Position numbers and translations under genes: made by a program. From Terriglobales bacterium (GTDB lineage: Bacteria > Acidobacteriota > Terriglobia > Terriglobales > Acidobacteriaceae), in the NCBI GenBank assembly GCA_030043575.1, contig JASHXK010000351.1, forward strand, positions 1-8,304: DNA of 8,304 nucleotides, in the 5' to 3' direction. The notes under the pieces were generated by a model. That model was not told where the DNA came from. It saw nothing but the letters and a program-made list of their open reading frames with translations, and made no database searches. The stretch's first letter is position 1; every line of letters starts with the position of its first letter. Of this stretch, positions 1 to 6,649 are shown one piece after another.

Positions 1-815
1 AATCGGCGGAACGGCTTCAACCCGATACTTCCCTTCCCGATGTGTTGGTGGCGATCCAGCTTCGATCCGCGCTCAGCCTTGGCATCATTGCAATGCCAGA
101 CGTAGACCTTGCGCAGCCCAACGGTGCGATCGAGCTGATCGAGGGTATCGGCGAAGCCTTCGTCGCTGACGATGTCATAACCGGAAACATGCGTGTGGCA
201 GGTATCGATGCACGCTCCCGACGGAACAACCTTGCCCAGCAGATAGAGCAGTTCGGCAACCTGCTCGAAATTACCGCCCAGCGAGAACTCCGAGCCGGCC
301 GTATTCTCGACGAGAATGCGCAGGCCGTGGCTCCAGATCGCGAGACCATCTACGGCTTGTTCGATCGCCAGAGCGGCGCGCTGCAAGCCTTCTTCGCGGC
401 TGCTGCCACGAAACGATCCGGGATGCAGCACCAGAAATTCGGCACAGAGGGCTAGGGCTCGTTCCACTTCTCCGCGAAAGGCGGCGATCGACTTGGCATG
501 AAACTCCGAGTTGCCGCCGGCAACGTTGACCAGGTAGTTAGCGTGAATCACGAGCGGTTTCAGATCGTAGCGCTCGCGCAGCCGATTCATCTCCACACAC
601 TGCGCTGCCGCCAGCTCGTACGGCTTCCACTGTCGCGGACTGGATGAAAAGATCTGAAAGGTATTGCACCCTAGCCGATACGCGCGCGCCGCCGCGAACT
701 CCACGCCTCCAGCGGTTGAAGTGTGAATACCGATTCGCCGCGCCGTGAGCCTGGGCGGCCGCTTCGGGGCAGGCAACAGCTTCAGAATGTCTTTTTCTTT
801 ATGAGAACTCCCCAC
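1..815 (-). CDS. nfo: Deoxyribonuclease IV (endonuclease IV), C-terminus cut by window edge
   Basis: This is the zinc-dependent AP endonuclease of base excision repair, which cuts 5' to abasic sites and trims blocked 3' ends in the cytoplasm. Reading the minus strand from GTG at 815 gives 271 residues without a stop. The TIM-barrel metal ligands appear in order: His91 (VIHANYL), His131 (LVLHPGSF), Glu170 (LVENTAGSE), Asp204 and His207 (IDTCHTHVSGYD), His241 (VWHCNDAK), and Asp254 and His256 (DRHQHIG). Spacing matches E. coli Nfo with an offset of 22-25. Only the last glutamate ligand lies outside the window, so about 40 residues should be missing. The start is uncertain: an in-frame stop at 827-825 limits it, there is no ATG and no clear Shine-Dalgarno site, and conserved sequence begins only near residue 26 (RRIGIHTSTAGG). 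TTG at 776 is an alternative. The family call is near certain. Confidence 0.93.
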   Translation of the reverse strand, partial: MGSSHKEKDILKLLPAPKRPPRLTARRIGIHTSTAGGVEFAAARAYRLGCNTFQIFSSSPRQWKPYELAAAQCVEMNRLRERYDLKPLVIHANYLVNVAGGNSEFHAKSIAAFRGEVERALALCAEFLVLHPGSFRGSSREEGLQRAALAIEQAVDGLAIWSHGLRILVENTAGSEFSLGGNFEQVAELLYLLGKVVPSGACIDTCHTHVSGYDIVSDEGFADTLDQLDRTVGLRKVYVWHCNDAKAERGSKLDRHQHIGKGSIGLKPFRR

Positions 816-868
816 AGGACCATTCTAGAAGGGTTGATTATTCTCCCGATTGGAAGATCACAGGTAGA

Positions 869-886
869 GCTGGCCTTCAGGCCAGC
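869..886. repeat. Solo TTCAG hairpin, single unit of repeat family A
   Basis: The sequence GCTGGCCTTCAGGCCAGC is a perfect palindrome apart from its two central bases, with 8-bp arms. The CTTCAG core matches the outer hairpins of the composite repeats at 1562-1698, 5483-5624 and 7734-7869. It stands alone in the spacer between nfo and yraN, so it may be the remnant of a full element or an independently dispersed unit. Confidence 0.6.
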
Positions 887-902
887 GTCTCGGCACTTAC
901 CC

Positions 903-939
903 GTCATCCTGAGCCGGCTCCAGCAGGCGGCATAGCTGG
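903..939. repeat. Degenerate REP-like element, family B copy 1
   Basis: It begins with GTCATCCTGAGC, the hallmark of the elements at 4320-4480 and 6541-6594. The palindrome GAGCCGGCTC (911-920) and a CCAGC/GCTGG stem (920-924 with 935-939) follow. The GTCGAAGGACC end of the better copies is missing, so this copy looks decayed. It lies in the roughly 200-bp divergent spacer between nfo and yraN. I see no convincing promoter hexamers there, although both genes must be transcribed from it or from beyond. Confidence 0.5.
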
Positions 940-1022
940 AACCATGGCTTCACAACTTGTCGTGAGCACCGTCACTGGCCGAGCCGAACGAAATCGCTAG
1001 AGTTCACATATCGACTTTGCGA

Positions 1023-1526
1023 ATGGCCATGGCAGGGCTCACCCAATCTCTGATTCGCGTGCTTCAAAGGATCGCTCCTGCCTCGCACGAACCGGCTCAC
1101 CTGCGTCTCGGCCGCCAGGGCGAAACCGAAGCGTACTTCTATCTGAAGAGCCTTGGTTATCGCTTTGTGGCGACGAACTTCCGCGTGCCGCAGAATCGCG
1201 GAGAGATCGATCTCATCGGCTGGGATGACGGGGTTTTGTGTTTTGTCGAAGTCAAAACGCGCATGGACGACAGCTTCGCACCGCCCTCAACCGCGGTCAA
1301 CATCAAGAAACAGCGCAATATTCTTGCCGTAGCCAAGCGCTATCTGCGGCGCCTGCCCGGCGATCGTCCGCCGTGCCGCTTCGACATTCTTAGCGTGGTT
1401 CCGTCGGAAAACGGCGGCGAGCCTCAATTCACTTTGCGTAAGGGGGCCTTCAGTTGGGACGCAGGTTCTCCACGCCGGAGGAAATATCGCGAATACTCCG
1501 ACAGACGCTATCCGCCGCGGAGATAA
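1023..1526 (+). CDS. yraN: YraN-family (UPF0102) protein with endonuclease-like fold
   Basis: YraN proteins have a small PD-(D/E)xK nuclease-like fold related to Holliday-junction resolvases; their cellular role is not settled. The family signature is clear: LGRQGETEAYFYLKSLGY at residues 29-46, then RGEIDLI (59-65) and FVEVKTR (74-80). These carry the nuclease-core residues Asp63, Glu76 and Lys78. At 167 residues the protein is longer than the usual 120 or so, with about 28 extra N-terminal residues and an arginine-rich tail (SPRRRKYREYSDRRYPPRR) that could bind nucleic acid. ATG at 1023 is preferred over ATG 1029 and TTG 1017; no good Shine-Dalgarno site decides between them. It is transcribed away from nfo and towards the aminotransferase gene, with a composite palindrome at its 3' end. 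The family is confident, the biochemical activity is not. Confidence 0.9.
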   Translation: MAMAGLTQSLIRVLQRIAPASHEPAHLRLGRQGETEAYFYLKSLGYRFVATNFRVPQNRGEIDLIGWDDGVLCFVEVKTRMDDSFAPPSTAVNIKKQRNILAVAKRYLRRLPGDRPPCRFDILSVVPSENGGEPQFTLRKGAFSWDAGSPRRRKYREYSDRRYPPRR

Positions 1527-1561
1527 GAAGCTTCTACGAGCCGTTTTGTTCAGAAATGGGT

Positions 1562-1698
1562 GGAGCACGCCTTCAGGCGTGCAGCTGCACCAATAATAAT
1601 CTTGCGCTTTAGCGCCTGAGGTACGGTTTGCAAGAGCCGCAGCGGCTAAAACCGTTGTCTGTTCTGGATTACAACCAGCACTGCTGAAGCAGTGCTCC
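1562..1698. repeat. Composite palindrome, family A copy 1 (four hairpins, 137 bp)
   Basis: Outer arms GGAGCAC (1562-1568) and GTGCTCC (1692-1698) are complementary. Inside are four hairpins: GCACGCCTTCAGGCGTGC (1565-1582), GCGCTTTAGCGC followed by CTGAGGTAC (1604-1624), AGCCGCAGCGGCT (1635-1647) and GCACTGCTGAAGCAGTGC (1678-1695). A further ACGGTTT/AAACCGT stem (1623-1629 with 1649-1655) encloses the third. The right inner hairpin departs from the pattern of the other two copies. The element fills most of the space between the convergent stops of yraN and the aminotransferase gene, so it could end transcription from both sides, although no T-tract follows any stem. Confidence 0.85.
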
Positions 1699-1738
1699 GC
1701 GCAGGAAGGAATGTCAGTGAGCGAGGATTGTTCCGGAG

Positions 1739-2827
1739 CTACTGCCCCATCTCATCCAGCGCCTTGCCCAGCCTCTCGAAGCCGATGCGCGTCATCTCCG
1801 GGTCGCCGCCGATGCCGATGCGAAAATGCTGCTCCTCGCCAAAGTATTTGCCCGGCACAATTCCCGTCTCGTACTTCTCGCGCAGCAGGCGATCCAGCTG
1901 ATCCACGCTTCCGTTCTGCAGTTTAGGAAACGCAACCGTGCCAAATTGCGGACGAACATACGCAAGGTCGTCTCGCGATCGCAGAAACGTATCCAGCACC
2001 GGGCGGTTCGCGTTGAGCAGTTGCTTCGCACGCACGGCCACGCGATCGAGATGATCCAGCGCTATCACGCTGATCAGGTCTGCCGGAAATGCTGCGTTCA
2101 CGCCATACAAGTCGTGAATGAGCCGCATGCGTCGCGCCAGCTCCGGATTGGCCAGCACCCATCCGCAACGCACCCCGCTCAGGCCGTATGCTTTCGTCAG
2201 GCTGCTGGTTACCAGAAACTGATCGCCCAGGTGAATCGCCGGACGCGGGCGCTGCTCAAACAGCGATTCCAGATAAACCTCGTCGACCAGCACCCGCGCA
2301 TTGTTCTTTCGCGCGATCTCGCCGACAGCGCACAGCGTTGCTTCATCAATCAGCACGCCGCTGGGATTGTGCAGATTGGTCAAAACAATCAGCCGCGTCT
2401 GCGGAGTAATCTTCCGCTCCACTTCTTCGGGATGGACGCGGAATTCTTGCTCCAAGCCGCGATCGAAGAACCGTACTTTTGCGCCGAGGTATTGCAGCGT
2501 AGTGGTCAGCAGCTCATAGGTCGGCCACTCGACCAGAGCTTCTTCGCCGGGCTCCAGCGTTGCTGCGATGGCAAGATGGTTGGCCAGCGATGTGCCTTGG
2601 GCGGTCACCACGTAGTCAGTCGTCACGCCGTTCAGCTTCGCCAGCCGCTCCACCAGGGGCTCATACCCATACAGAGTCGGGCCGTTGATTTCCAGATCCT
2701 CGAGCTTGATCGGAAGTTCGGCGAGCGGATAGCTCATAACTCCGCTGGCAGCCAGGTTGTATTTGGCCTCCGAGCGCAGCTTGGCATACTGCATGTAAGA
2801 CGAAGCGGCGAGCGTGCGAGATGGCAT
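1739..2827 (-). CDS. PLP-dependent aminotransferase, class I/II (fold type I)
   Basis: The enzyme should move an amino group between an amino acid and a 2-oxo acid using pyridoxal phosphate, in the cytoplasm. Family landmarks are present in its 362 residues: GTSLAN (78-83) in the cofactor phosphate region, NPSG with Asn154, DEVY with Asp182 and Tyr185, SSLTKAYGLSGVRCGW with the Schiff-base Lys212 and Arg220, and FRIGIGG with Arg336, the usual substrate-carboxylate contact. The N-terminus is short and lacks the extension of classical aspartate aminotransferases. The start is ATG at 2827. It lies 36 bp downstream of the permease gene on the same strand, so the two are probably co-transcribed and the substrate may be what the permease imports. 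The exact substrate cannot be read from sequence; aspartate, an aromatic or branched-chain amino acid, or an amino acid intermediate are all possible. Confidence 0.92.
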   Translation of the reverse strand: MPSRTLAASSYMQYAKLRSEAKYNLAASGVMSYPLAELPIKLEDLEINGPTLYGYEPLVERLAKLNGVTTDYVVTAQGTSLANHLAIAATLEPGEEALVEWPTYELLTTTLQYLGAKVRFFDRGLEQEFRVHPEEVERKITPQTRLIVLTNLHNPSGVLIDEATLCAVGEIARKNNARVLVDEVYLESLFEQRPRPAIHLGDQFLVTSSLTKAYGLSGVRCGWVLANPELARRMRLIHDLYGVNAAFPADLISVIALDHLDRVAVRAKQLLNANRPVLDTFLRSRDDLAYVRPQFGTVAFPKLQNGSVDQLDRLLREKYETGIVPGKYFGEEQHFRIGIGGDPEMTRIGFERLGKALDEMGQ

Positions 2828-2863
2828 AGCGTTCAGTTTACGTGGGATTGAAGCCGGGATGTT

Positions 2864-4231
2864 TCAGCCCTGCATGGATCGTCCGCGATTCTGTTTCGCT
2901 GCCCAAAACGCATACACGGGCAAGCCCAGCAGCAGAATCGCCATGCCCAGCAAGCTGTTCTTTGGATACTTGTAAATCGTATTGAGGACAACTATCCAAC
3001 ATATCAGGACGAATATGGCAGTGGTCAACGGATGGCCCGGCACGCGGTATCCGTTCCCCGCCGCTCCTTCCTTACGACGAAAAACAAACAGGCTCGCGCC
3101 CGTCAGCCCGAAGAAGAGAAAATCCATCGAGACGACGTAGTTGAGGATCTGCTCGTAGCGGCCAGAGAGCGCGACCACAATCGTCCACACGCTTTGCAGG
3201 ACAATCGCTACGGCCGGGACGTGCGTGTGCCGCGTAACTTTCGCGACGCTCCGAAAGAACAGCCCGTCGCGCGCCATGGCAAAATAAACTCGCGGCGCGG
3301 TCAGCACTGACTGGCTGAGGAATCCCAAGGTCGAGATCGTGATGCCCAGGGCGATCAGGCGCGCTCCCGCATCGCCCATCGCGACGCGCATGACCGTCGT
3401 CGCGGGCACATGCGTCTCCGCCAGCGCTTGCGGCCCCAGCGTCCGCACGCAGACGAAGTTTACGCCAACGTAGAGCACGATCACGCCCGCCACCCCCAAC
3501 ACCAGCGCGCGCGACAGATTCTTTCGCGGCTCCTTGATTTCTTCCGCGATGAAGTTCGTAGTCTGCCATCCGCCGAATGCAAACAGCACAGGCACCATCG
3601 CTGCGCCGATTGCCGTGAGCAGATCGAACGACGGCGCGCGATCCAGCACAGGCTGCAGCAACGGATGCGGCGCGCGCACCGCGAACAGTCCCGCGGCGAT
3701 CAATCCTGCGATGGCGGCGATCTTCAGCACCATCAGCACGCTTTGCATGCGGCTGCCCAGCTTCACGCCCAGGCAATTGATAACAGTGAGTGCAACCAGC
3801 GTGACGACAGCCAGAAGCCGCTCAGAGATGTGCCACGAAGTCAATTCCAGGAAATATCTCGCAAACGTAACGGTCACCGCAGCCATGCCGCCGGTTTGAA
3901 TCACCAGCAGCAGCACCCATCCGTAGAGAAAGCCAACCGCGGGATGGAACGCCTCGCGCAGGTAGGCGTATTGCCCGCCAACCGCCGGACGTCGCGATGC
4001 CAGCTCGGCATAGACAAATGCGCCAAGCATGGCGACCACGCCGCCGGCGATCCACACACCGAGAATGAGCACCGGCGTGTGTACCTGCCGTGCGACGACG
4101 TAGGGGTTGATGAAGATACCGGCGCCGATGATGCCGCCCATGACAATCATGGTCGCGTCGAAGAGCCCAACCTGGCGTAACAGATGCGGCGAGGATTCTG
4201 GCTGAGGCGAGTTAGCGGGCGCGGGAGTCAA
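2864..4231 (-). CDS. Amino acid permease of the APC superfamily
   Basis: This is an inner-membrane transporter of 455 residues with about 12 hydrophobic segments, the usual APC size and topology. The first helix carries the substrate-binding motif GGIIGAGIF (32-40). The family pattern continues with YAELASRRPAVGGQYAYLRE (74-93), FAFGGWQTTNFIAEEIKEP (217-235) and a terminal hydrophobic run ending near residue 445. The sequence most resembles the LAT-like/amino acid transporter branch, known for uptake or exchange of neutral and other amino acids; the substrate is not determined here. The start is inferred as TTG at 4231: no in-frame ATG or GTG lies between an upstream stop at 4277-4279 and the first helix, and no Shine-Dalgarno site is obvious. 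A possible extended -10 (TGCTACAGT, box at 4261-4256) lies upstream. It is the first gene of a likely operon with the aminotransferase. Confidence 0.9.
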   Translation of the reverse strand: MTPAPANSPQPESSPHLLRQVGLFDATMIVMGGIIGAGIFINPYVVARQVHTPVLILGVWIAGGVVAMLGAFVYAELASRRPAVGGQYAYLREAFHPAVGFLYGWVLLLVIQTGGMAAVTVTFARYFLELTSWHISERLLAVVTLVALTVINCLGVKLGSRMQSVLMVLKIAAIAGLIAAGLFAVRAPHPLLQPVLDRAPSFDLLTAIGAAMVPVLFAFGGWQTTNFIAEEIKEPRKNLSRALVLGVAGVIVLYVGVNFVCVRTLGPQALAETHVPATTVMRVAMGDAGARLIALGITISTLGFLSQSVLTAPRVYFAMARDGLFFRSVAKVTRHTHVPAVAIVLQSVWTIVVALSGRYEQILNYVVSMDFLFFGLTGASLFVFRRKEGAAGNGYRVPGHPLTTAIFVLICWIVVLNTIYKYPKNSLLGMAILLLGLPVYAFWAAKQNRGRSMQG

Positions 4232-4319
4232 GGCAGTCGCGACGTTGAGGCCTCGACTGTAGCATGAGCGAGATTCCTACTGCTTGATAGAGCCGGCCGG
4301 TAGTGCGCACTCTCGTAGA

Positions 4320-4480
4320 TGTCATCCTGAGCGGAGTATCCGCGCCTCGGCTTTTCCGCCGCGTTTATTGCGGCGGGCGGACGCGCAGTCGAAGGACCTG
4401 CTGTTCGCACCGCGTTGCCTGGGCACATGGACGGACAGCAGGTCCCTCCACTCGAGCTGAAGCTCCCGGTCGGGATGACA
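4320..4480. repeat. Double (BIME-like) REP element, family B copy 2
   Basis: Terminal inverted repeats TGTCATCC (4320-4327) and GGATGACA (4473-4480) bound a 161-bp element. It contains several perfect stems: GCGGA/TCCGC (4331-4335 with 4339-4343), CCGCCGC/GCGGCGG (4356-4362 with 4370-4376), the 11-bp GGACCTGCTGT/ACAGCAGGTCC (4394-4404 with 4435-4445) and GAGCTGAAGCTC (4454-4465). It reads as two half-elements in opposite orientation, each with TGTCATCC outside and GGACCTGCTGT inside. It fills most of the 266-bp gap between the 5' end of the permease gene and the 3' end of the Sua5 gene. Confidence 0.8.
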
Positions 4481-4497
4481 CATTGTTCTTACGGAAA

Positions 4498-5454
4498 TTA
4501 CTGAGTAGAGGCGGCGCGCTTCAGCCGGTCCCAAACTGCTTCCCACTCCGGCGAATCATCCGGCGCCTCCACCGCAATCCAGTCGTATCCGCGCGCATCG
4601 AGATCGTGCAGCACGCGATACAGATCAGCGGCGTAGGCGGCGGCGGCAAGCGGCATCTGCACAGTCTGGCGTACTTCTCCTACGGTAGGCGTCCGCAATT
4701 GCAGGTAAGCGCCAGCGCCTTCGCGTGGCACCTCGCCGTCACGTACCAGCAACAGCTTCGTACGCGGGCTGTAGTGACGCGGATGCATGCCCGGCGACGG
4801 ATGGGCCTCGGCGGCTGCCGATGTCCGCTGCACGACCAGCCCAATCAGCTTTTCGATTTCCAGCCGCGAGACTCCGCCTGGCCGCAAAATCACGGGCAGG
4901 CCTTCGGCAAGCGACAACACAGTCGACTCGATCCCAACCACGCATGGACCGCCGTCGAGGACGTAATCCACGCGATTACCGAGTCCCTCACGCACATGCT
5001 GGGCGGTCGTGGGTGAAAGTTGCGCAAAGCGATTGGCGCTGGGCGCGGCGATAGGAATTTGCGCGGCCTCGATCAGCGCCAGCGCCACCGGGTGCGACGG
5101 CATGCGCACGCCAACGGTGTCCAGTCCTGCGGTAAGGGTCGAAGGAATGGCAGGCTGCTTCTTCAGCACCAGCGTCAGCGGTCCGGGCCAAAACTTCTGC
5201 GCCAGAAGCTGCGCCGTCGCCGGCCACGCGGCGACAACCCTGTACAGCATTTCCACGCTGCTGACATGCACGATGATGGGGCTCGTGCTCGGGCGGCCCT
5301 TGGCCTCGAAGATGTGGCGCACCGCCAGCTCATCCAGCGCATTGGCGCCGAGGCCGTAGACAGTTTCGGTTGGAAACGCAACCAGCCGGCCCGCGCGCAG
5401 CAGCGATGCGGCATATTCCATTTCGGCGCGGGATGGAGTTCGTTCGGTTGACAT
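4498..5454 (-). CDS. L-threonylcarbamoyladenylate synthase, Sua5 type
   Basis: The enzyme makes threonylcarbamoyl-AMP from threonine, bicarbonate and ATP, the first step of t6A37 modification in ANN-decoding tRNAs. TsaD with TsaB and TsaE would complete the pathway; none is in this window. The N-terminal YrdC/TsaC domain shows PTETVYGLG (28-36), KGRPSTSPI (52-60), WPGPLTLVL (89-97), GVRMPSHP (115-122), PSAN (138-141), GIESTVL (174-180) and RPGG (191-194). The linker SPGMHPRHYSP (220-230) and a C-terminal domain to residue 318 mark it as the longer Sua5 form rather than the 190-residue TsaC form. ATG at 5454 fits the conserved start. GAGGG lies too far upstream to be a normal ribosome site. 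A family A palindrome ends 29 bp before the start codon and would lie in the 5' leader of any longer transcript. Confidence 0.95.
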   Translation of the reverse strand: MSTERTPSRAEMEYAASLLRAGRLVAFPTETVYGLGANALDELAVRHIFEAKGRPSTSPIIVHVSSVEMLYRVVAAWPATAQLLAQKFWPGPLTLVLKKQPAIPSTLTAGLDTVGVRMPSHPVALALIEAAQIPIAAPSANRFAQLSPTTAQHVREGLGNRVDYVLDGGPCVVGIESTVLSLAEGLPVILRPGGVSRLEIEKLIGLVVQRTSAAAEAHPSPGMHPRHYSPRTKLLLVRDGEVPREGAGAYLQLRTPTVGEVRQTVQMPLAAAAYAADLYRVLHDLDARGYDWIAVEAPDDSPEWEAVWDRLKRAASTQ

Positions 5455-5482
5455 TCGAAGCAGAACTGAATTCCCTCATCGG

Positions 5483-5624
5483 GGGTGGAGCACCGCTTCA
5501 GCGGTGCAGCAGAAGCCCCATCTATGAATCGGCTTTAGCCGCTGAGGTAAGACGTTACCTCAGGCGCTGAAGCGCGGGCCTTACCATCGGGTCATCTCTG
5601 CACGCCTGAAGGCGTGCTCCACCC
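5483..5624. repeat. Composite palindrome, family A copy 2 (four hairpins, 142 bp)
   Basis: Perfect 11-bp outer arms GGGTGGAGCAC (5483-5493) and GTGCTCCACCC (5614-5624) enclose four hairpins: GCACCGCTTCAGCGGTGC (5490-5507), CGGCTTTAGCCG (5530-5541), GCGCTGAAGCGC (5564-5575) and GCACGCCTGAAGGCGTGC (5600-5617). The centre is a perfect 9-bp stem, CTGAGGTAA (5542-5550) with TTACCTCAG (5555-5563), around a 4-base loop. The midpoints of the outer arms and the central stem agree within 1 bp. It lies between the start of the Sua5 gene and the stop of the DUF1906 gene, both minus strand. Confidence 0.9.
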
Positions 5625-5653
5625 GTATCGCCTGGGCCTGTTCTTAGCTAAGC

Positions 5654-6514
5654 TTACTTCCCTCTCGCCTGCGACGGGTCGGCCGACTTCGCGCTATCCA
5701 CATCCACGTACACGCCCGCTGCCGGCGCGCTACTTGGCGGATAGCAGTTGTTATCCTGCGCGTAGGTTTGCCGGCAGGCCGCGGTCATCTCCGGACGCCG
5801 CGGACTCTGTGCGAACTGCCACGCGTCAGCGAAAAAAACGCCGCTACTGACAGGCTTGGGCGGCGGTTGCGGAAACACGCAGCCCGGCGCCGGCGGACAC
5901 TGATCGTTGCTGATGAAGAAATGGATCTGGCGCGAGCCCGCATGATCACGAATATCGTTGGCCGTAACCACGGAAACCCCCGCAGATTCAGGAAATGAAA
6001 TTCCCGAACAATACACGCCACCGCGATAGCCTGCGCGCGCCACATCGTCGATCCAGGCATGAATATAGGCGCGCTGCTCGGGCAACATGCGCCCACCCTG
6101 CTCCTGATCGAGAAAGATAATTGCACCTTTGGGAAAGCCCTCGCGTTGCGCCGCTCGCACCGCCACGGCTGCATCGTTGCTGCCGGTGCGCGCGGCATTG
6201 CCCGAAGCCTTCAACTGCGCGTATTCGCGTCCGTTGAAAAGCAGCAGGAAGCCATAGCCCATGGCTTCGAGCCGGCTGCGTTTGCCGTGCCAGCTGTTGC
6301 GATTCGCTCCCGGCGGCTTGTTCAGCCAATATCCCGTGAACGCGAAGGTCTTACGCAGCGTGGCCATCGCCGCATCGCCGGGATAATCATTGCGATCCAT
6401 GCCGAGATAGGTTTGTTGAGCGCGAGCACCGATAGCAAGCGTCATCACCACAAGCGCGAGAGTGAACCATGTTCGGAAGCACTTCACGATATCAATATCG
6501 CACGACGCCGACAC
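5654..6514 (-). CDS. Secreted DUF1906 (Rv2525c-like, glycoside-hydrolase-like) protein
   Basis: The 286-residue product begins with a signal peptide: a basic start, a hydrophobic core (WFTLALVVMTLAIGA, 16-30) and a probable cleavage after Ala-Arg-Ala at 32, so it should be exported. The mature part resembles the DUF1906 domain, a TIM-barrel fold like GH25 lysozymes; the substrate is not established and cell-wall or other glycans are guesses. Typical features are YLGMDRNDYPGD (36-47, Asp40), FTGYWLNKPPG (59-69), IIFLDQEQGG (132-141, Asp136 and Glu138), GGVYCSG (165-171), AWQFAQSP (231-238) and YVDVDSAK (269-276). Four C-terminal cysteines (206, 212, 247, 257) could form disulfides in the periplasm. 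GTG at 6514 has an AGAGGG about 11 bases upstream; GTG at 6487 is the alternative. It appears to be a single-gene unit. Confidence 0.85.
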   Translation of the reverse strand: MSASCDIDIVKCFRTWFTLALVVMTLAIGARAQQTYLGMDRNDYPGDAAMATLRKTFAFTGYWLNKPPGANRNSWHGKRSRLEAMGYGFLLLFNGREYAQLKASGNAARTGSNDAAVAVRAAQREGFPKGAIIFLDQEQGGRMLPEQRAYIHAWIDDVARAGYRGGVYCSGISFPESAGVSVVTANDIRDHAGSRQIHFFISNDQCPPAPGCVFPQPPPKPVSSGVFFADAWQFAQSPRRPEMTAACRQTYAQDNNCYPPSSAPAAGVYVDVDSAKSADPSQARGK

Positions 6515-6540
6515 GTGTCGCGCGGCCCTCTGCCCACGAT

Positions 6541-6594
6541 AAGGGTCCTTCGACTCCGGATCGCAAAAGAGGCGATCCTCCGCTCAGGATGACA
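6541..6594. repeat. REP-like half element, family B copy 3 (inverted orientation)
   Basis: Read on the minus strand it starts TGTCATCCTGAGCGGAG and ends GTCGAAGGACCC, closely matching the left half of the element at 4320-4480. The middle forms a perfect 7-bp hairpin, GGATCGC (6558-6564) with GCGATCC (6572-6578), whose arms differ from those of the other copy. It lies in the 135-bp divergent spacer between the DUF1906 gene and trpD, where promoters for both should also be. Confidence 0.8.
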
Positions 6595-6632
6595 CAGCGT
6601 TGGTTTGTGGCTAATCGCTCCTTCTCGAATGC

Positions 6633-6638
6633 TACTCT
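6633..6638 (+). promoter_or_regulatory. Possible -10 box of trpD (leaderless layout)
   Basis: TACTCT preceded by TGC gives an extended -10-like site (TGn-TAnnnT) that ends 11 bases before the trpD ATG. No Shine-Dalgarno sequence lies between. A start site at or next to the ATG would make the message leaderless or nearly so. The match to the -10 consensus is only partial and no good -35 is seen at 16-18 bp. Confidence 0.25.
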
Positions 6639-6649
6639 AGCTCTACCCC

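Noticed and set aside
42..455. 137-codon plus-strand open frame at the left edge, and 17-349 on the minus strand
   Set aside because: Both are shadows of nfo, whose true frame carries the metal ligands in order with correct spacing.
723..935. 70-codon plus-strand open frame in the nfo-yraN spacer
   Set aside because: It starts inside nfo antisense and ends within repeat DNA; no ribosome site or recognisable protein.
1562..1698. CRISPR array or tandem repeats
   Set aside because: The repeated units are palindromes with different arms and irregular spacing, appear only four at a time, and no cas genes are present.
1826..2851. 341-codon plus-strand open frame
   Set aside because: It is antisense to the aminotransferase gene, has a low-complexity His/Gln/Arg-rich composition and no family motif; the minus strand carries all catalytic residues.
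3072..4180. Long open frames over the permease gene (3072-3776 minus, 3410-4180 plus)
   Set aside because: They are Arg/His/Gln/Ala-rich shadows of a 12-helix permease in other frames, typical of GC-rich coding DNA.
4303..5016. 237-codon plus-strand open frame over a repeat and the Sua5 gene
   Set aside because: It spans the REP-like element and then runs antisense to Sua5; no recognisable domain and an implausible composition.
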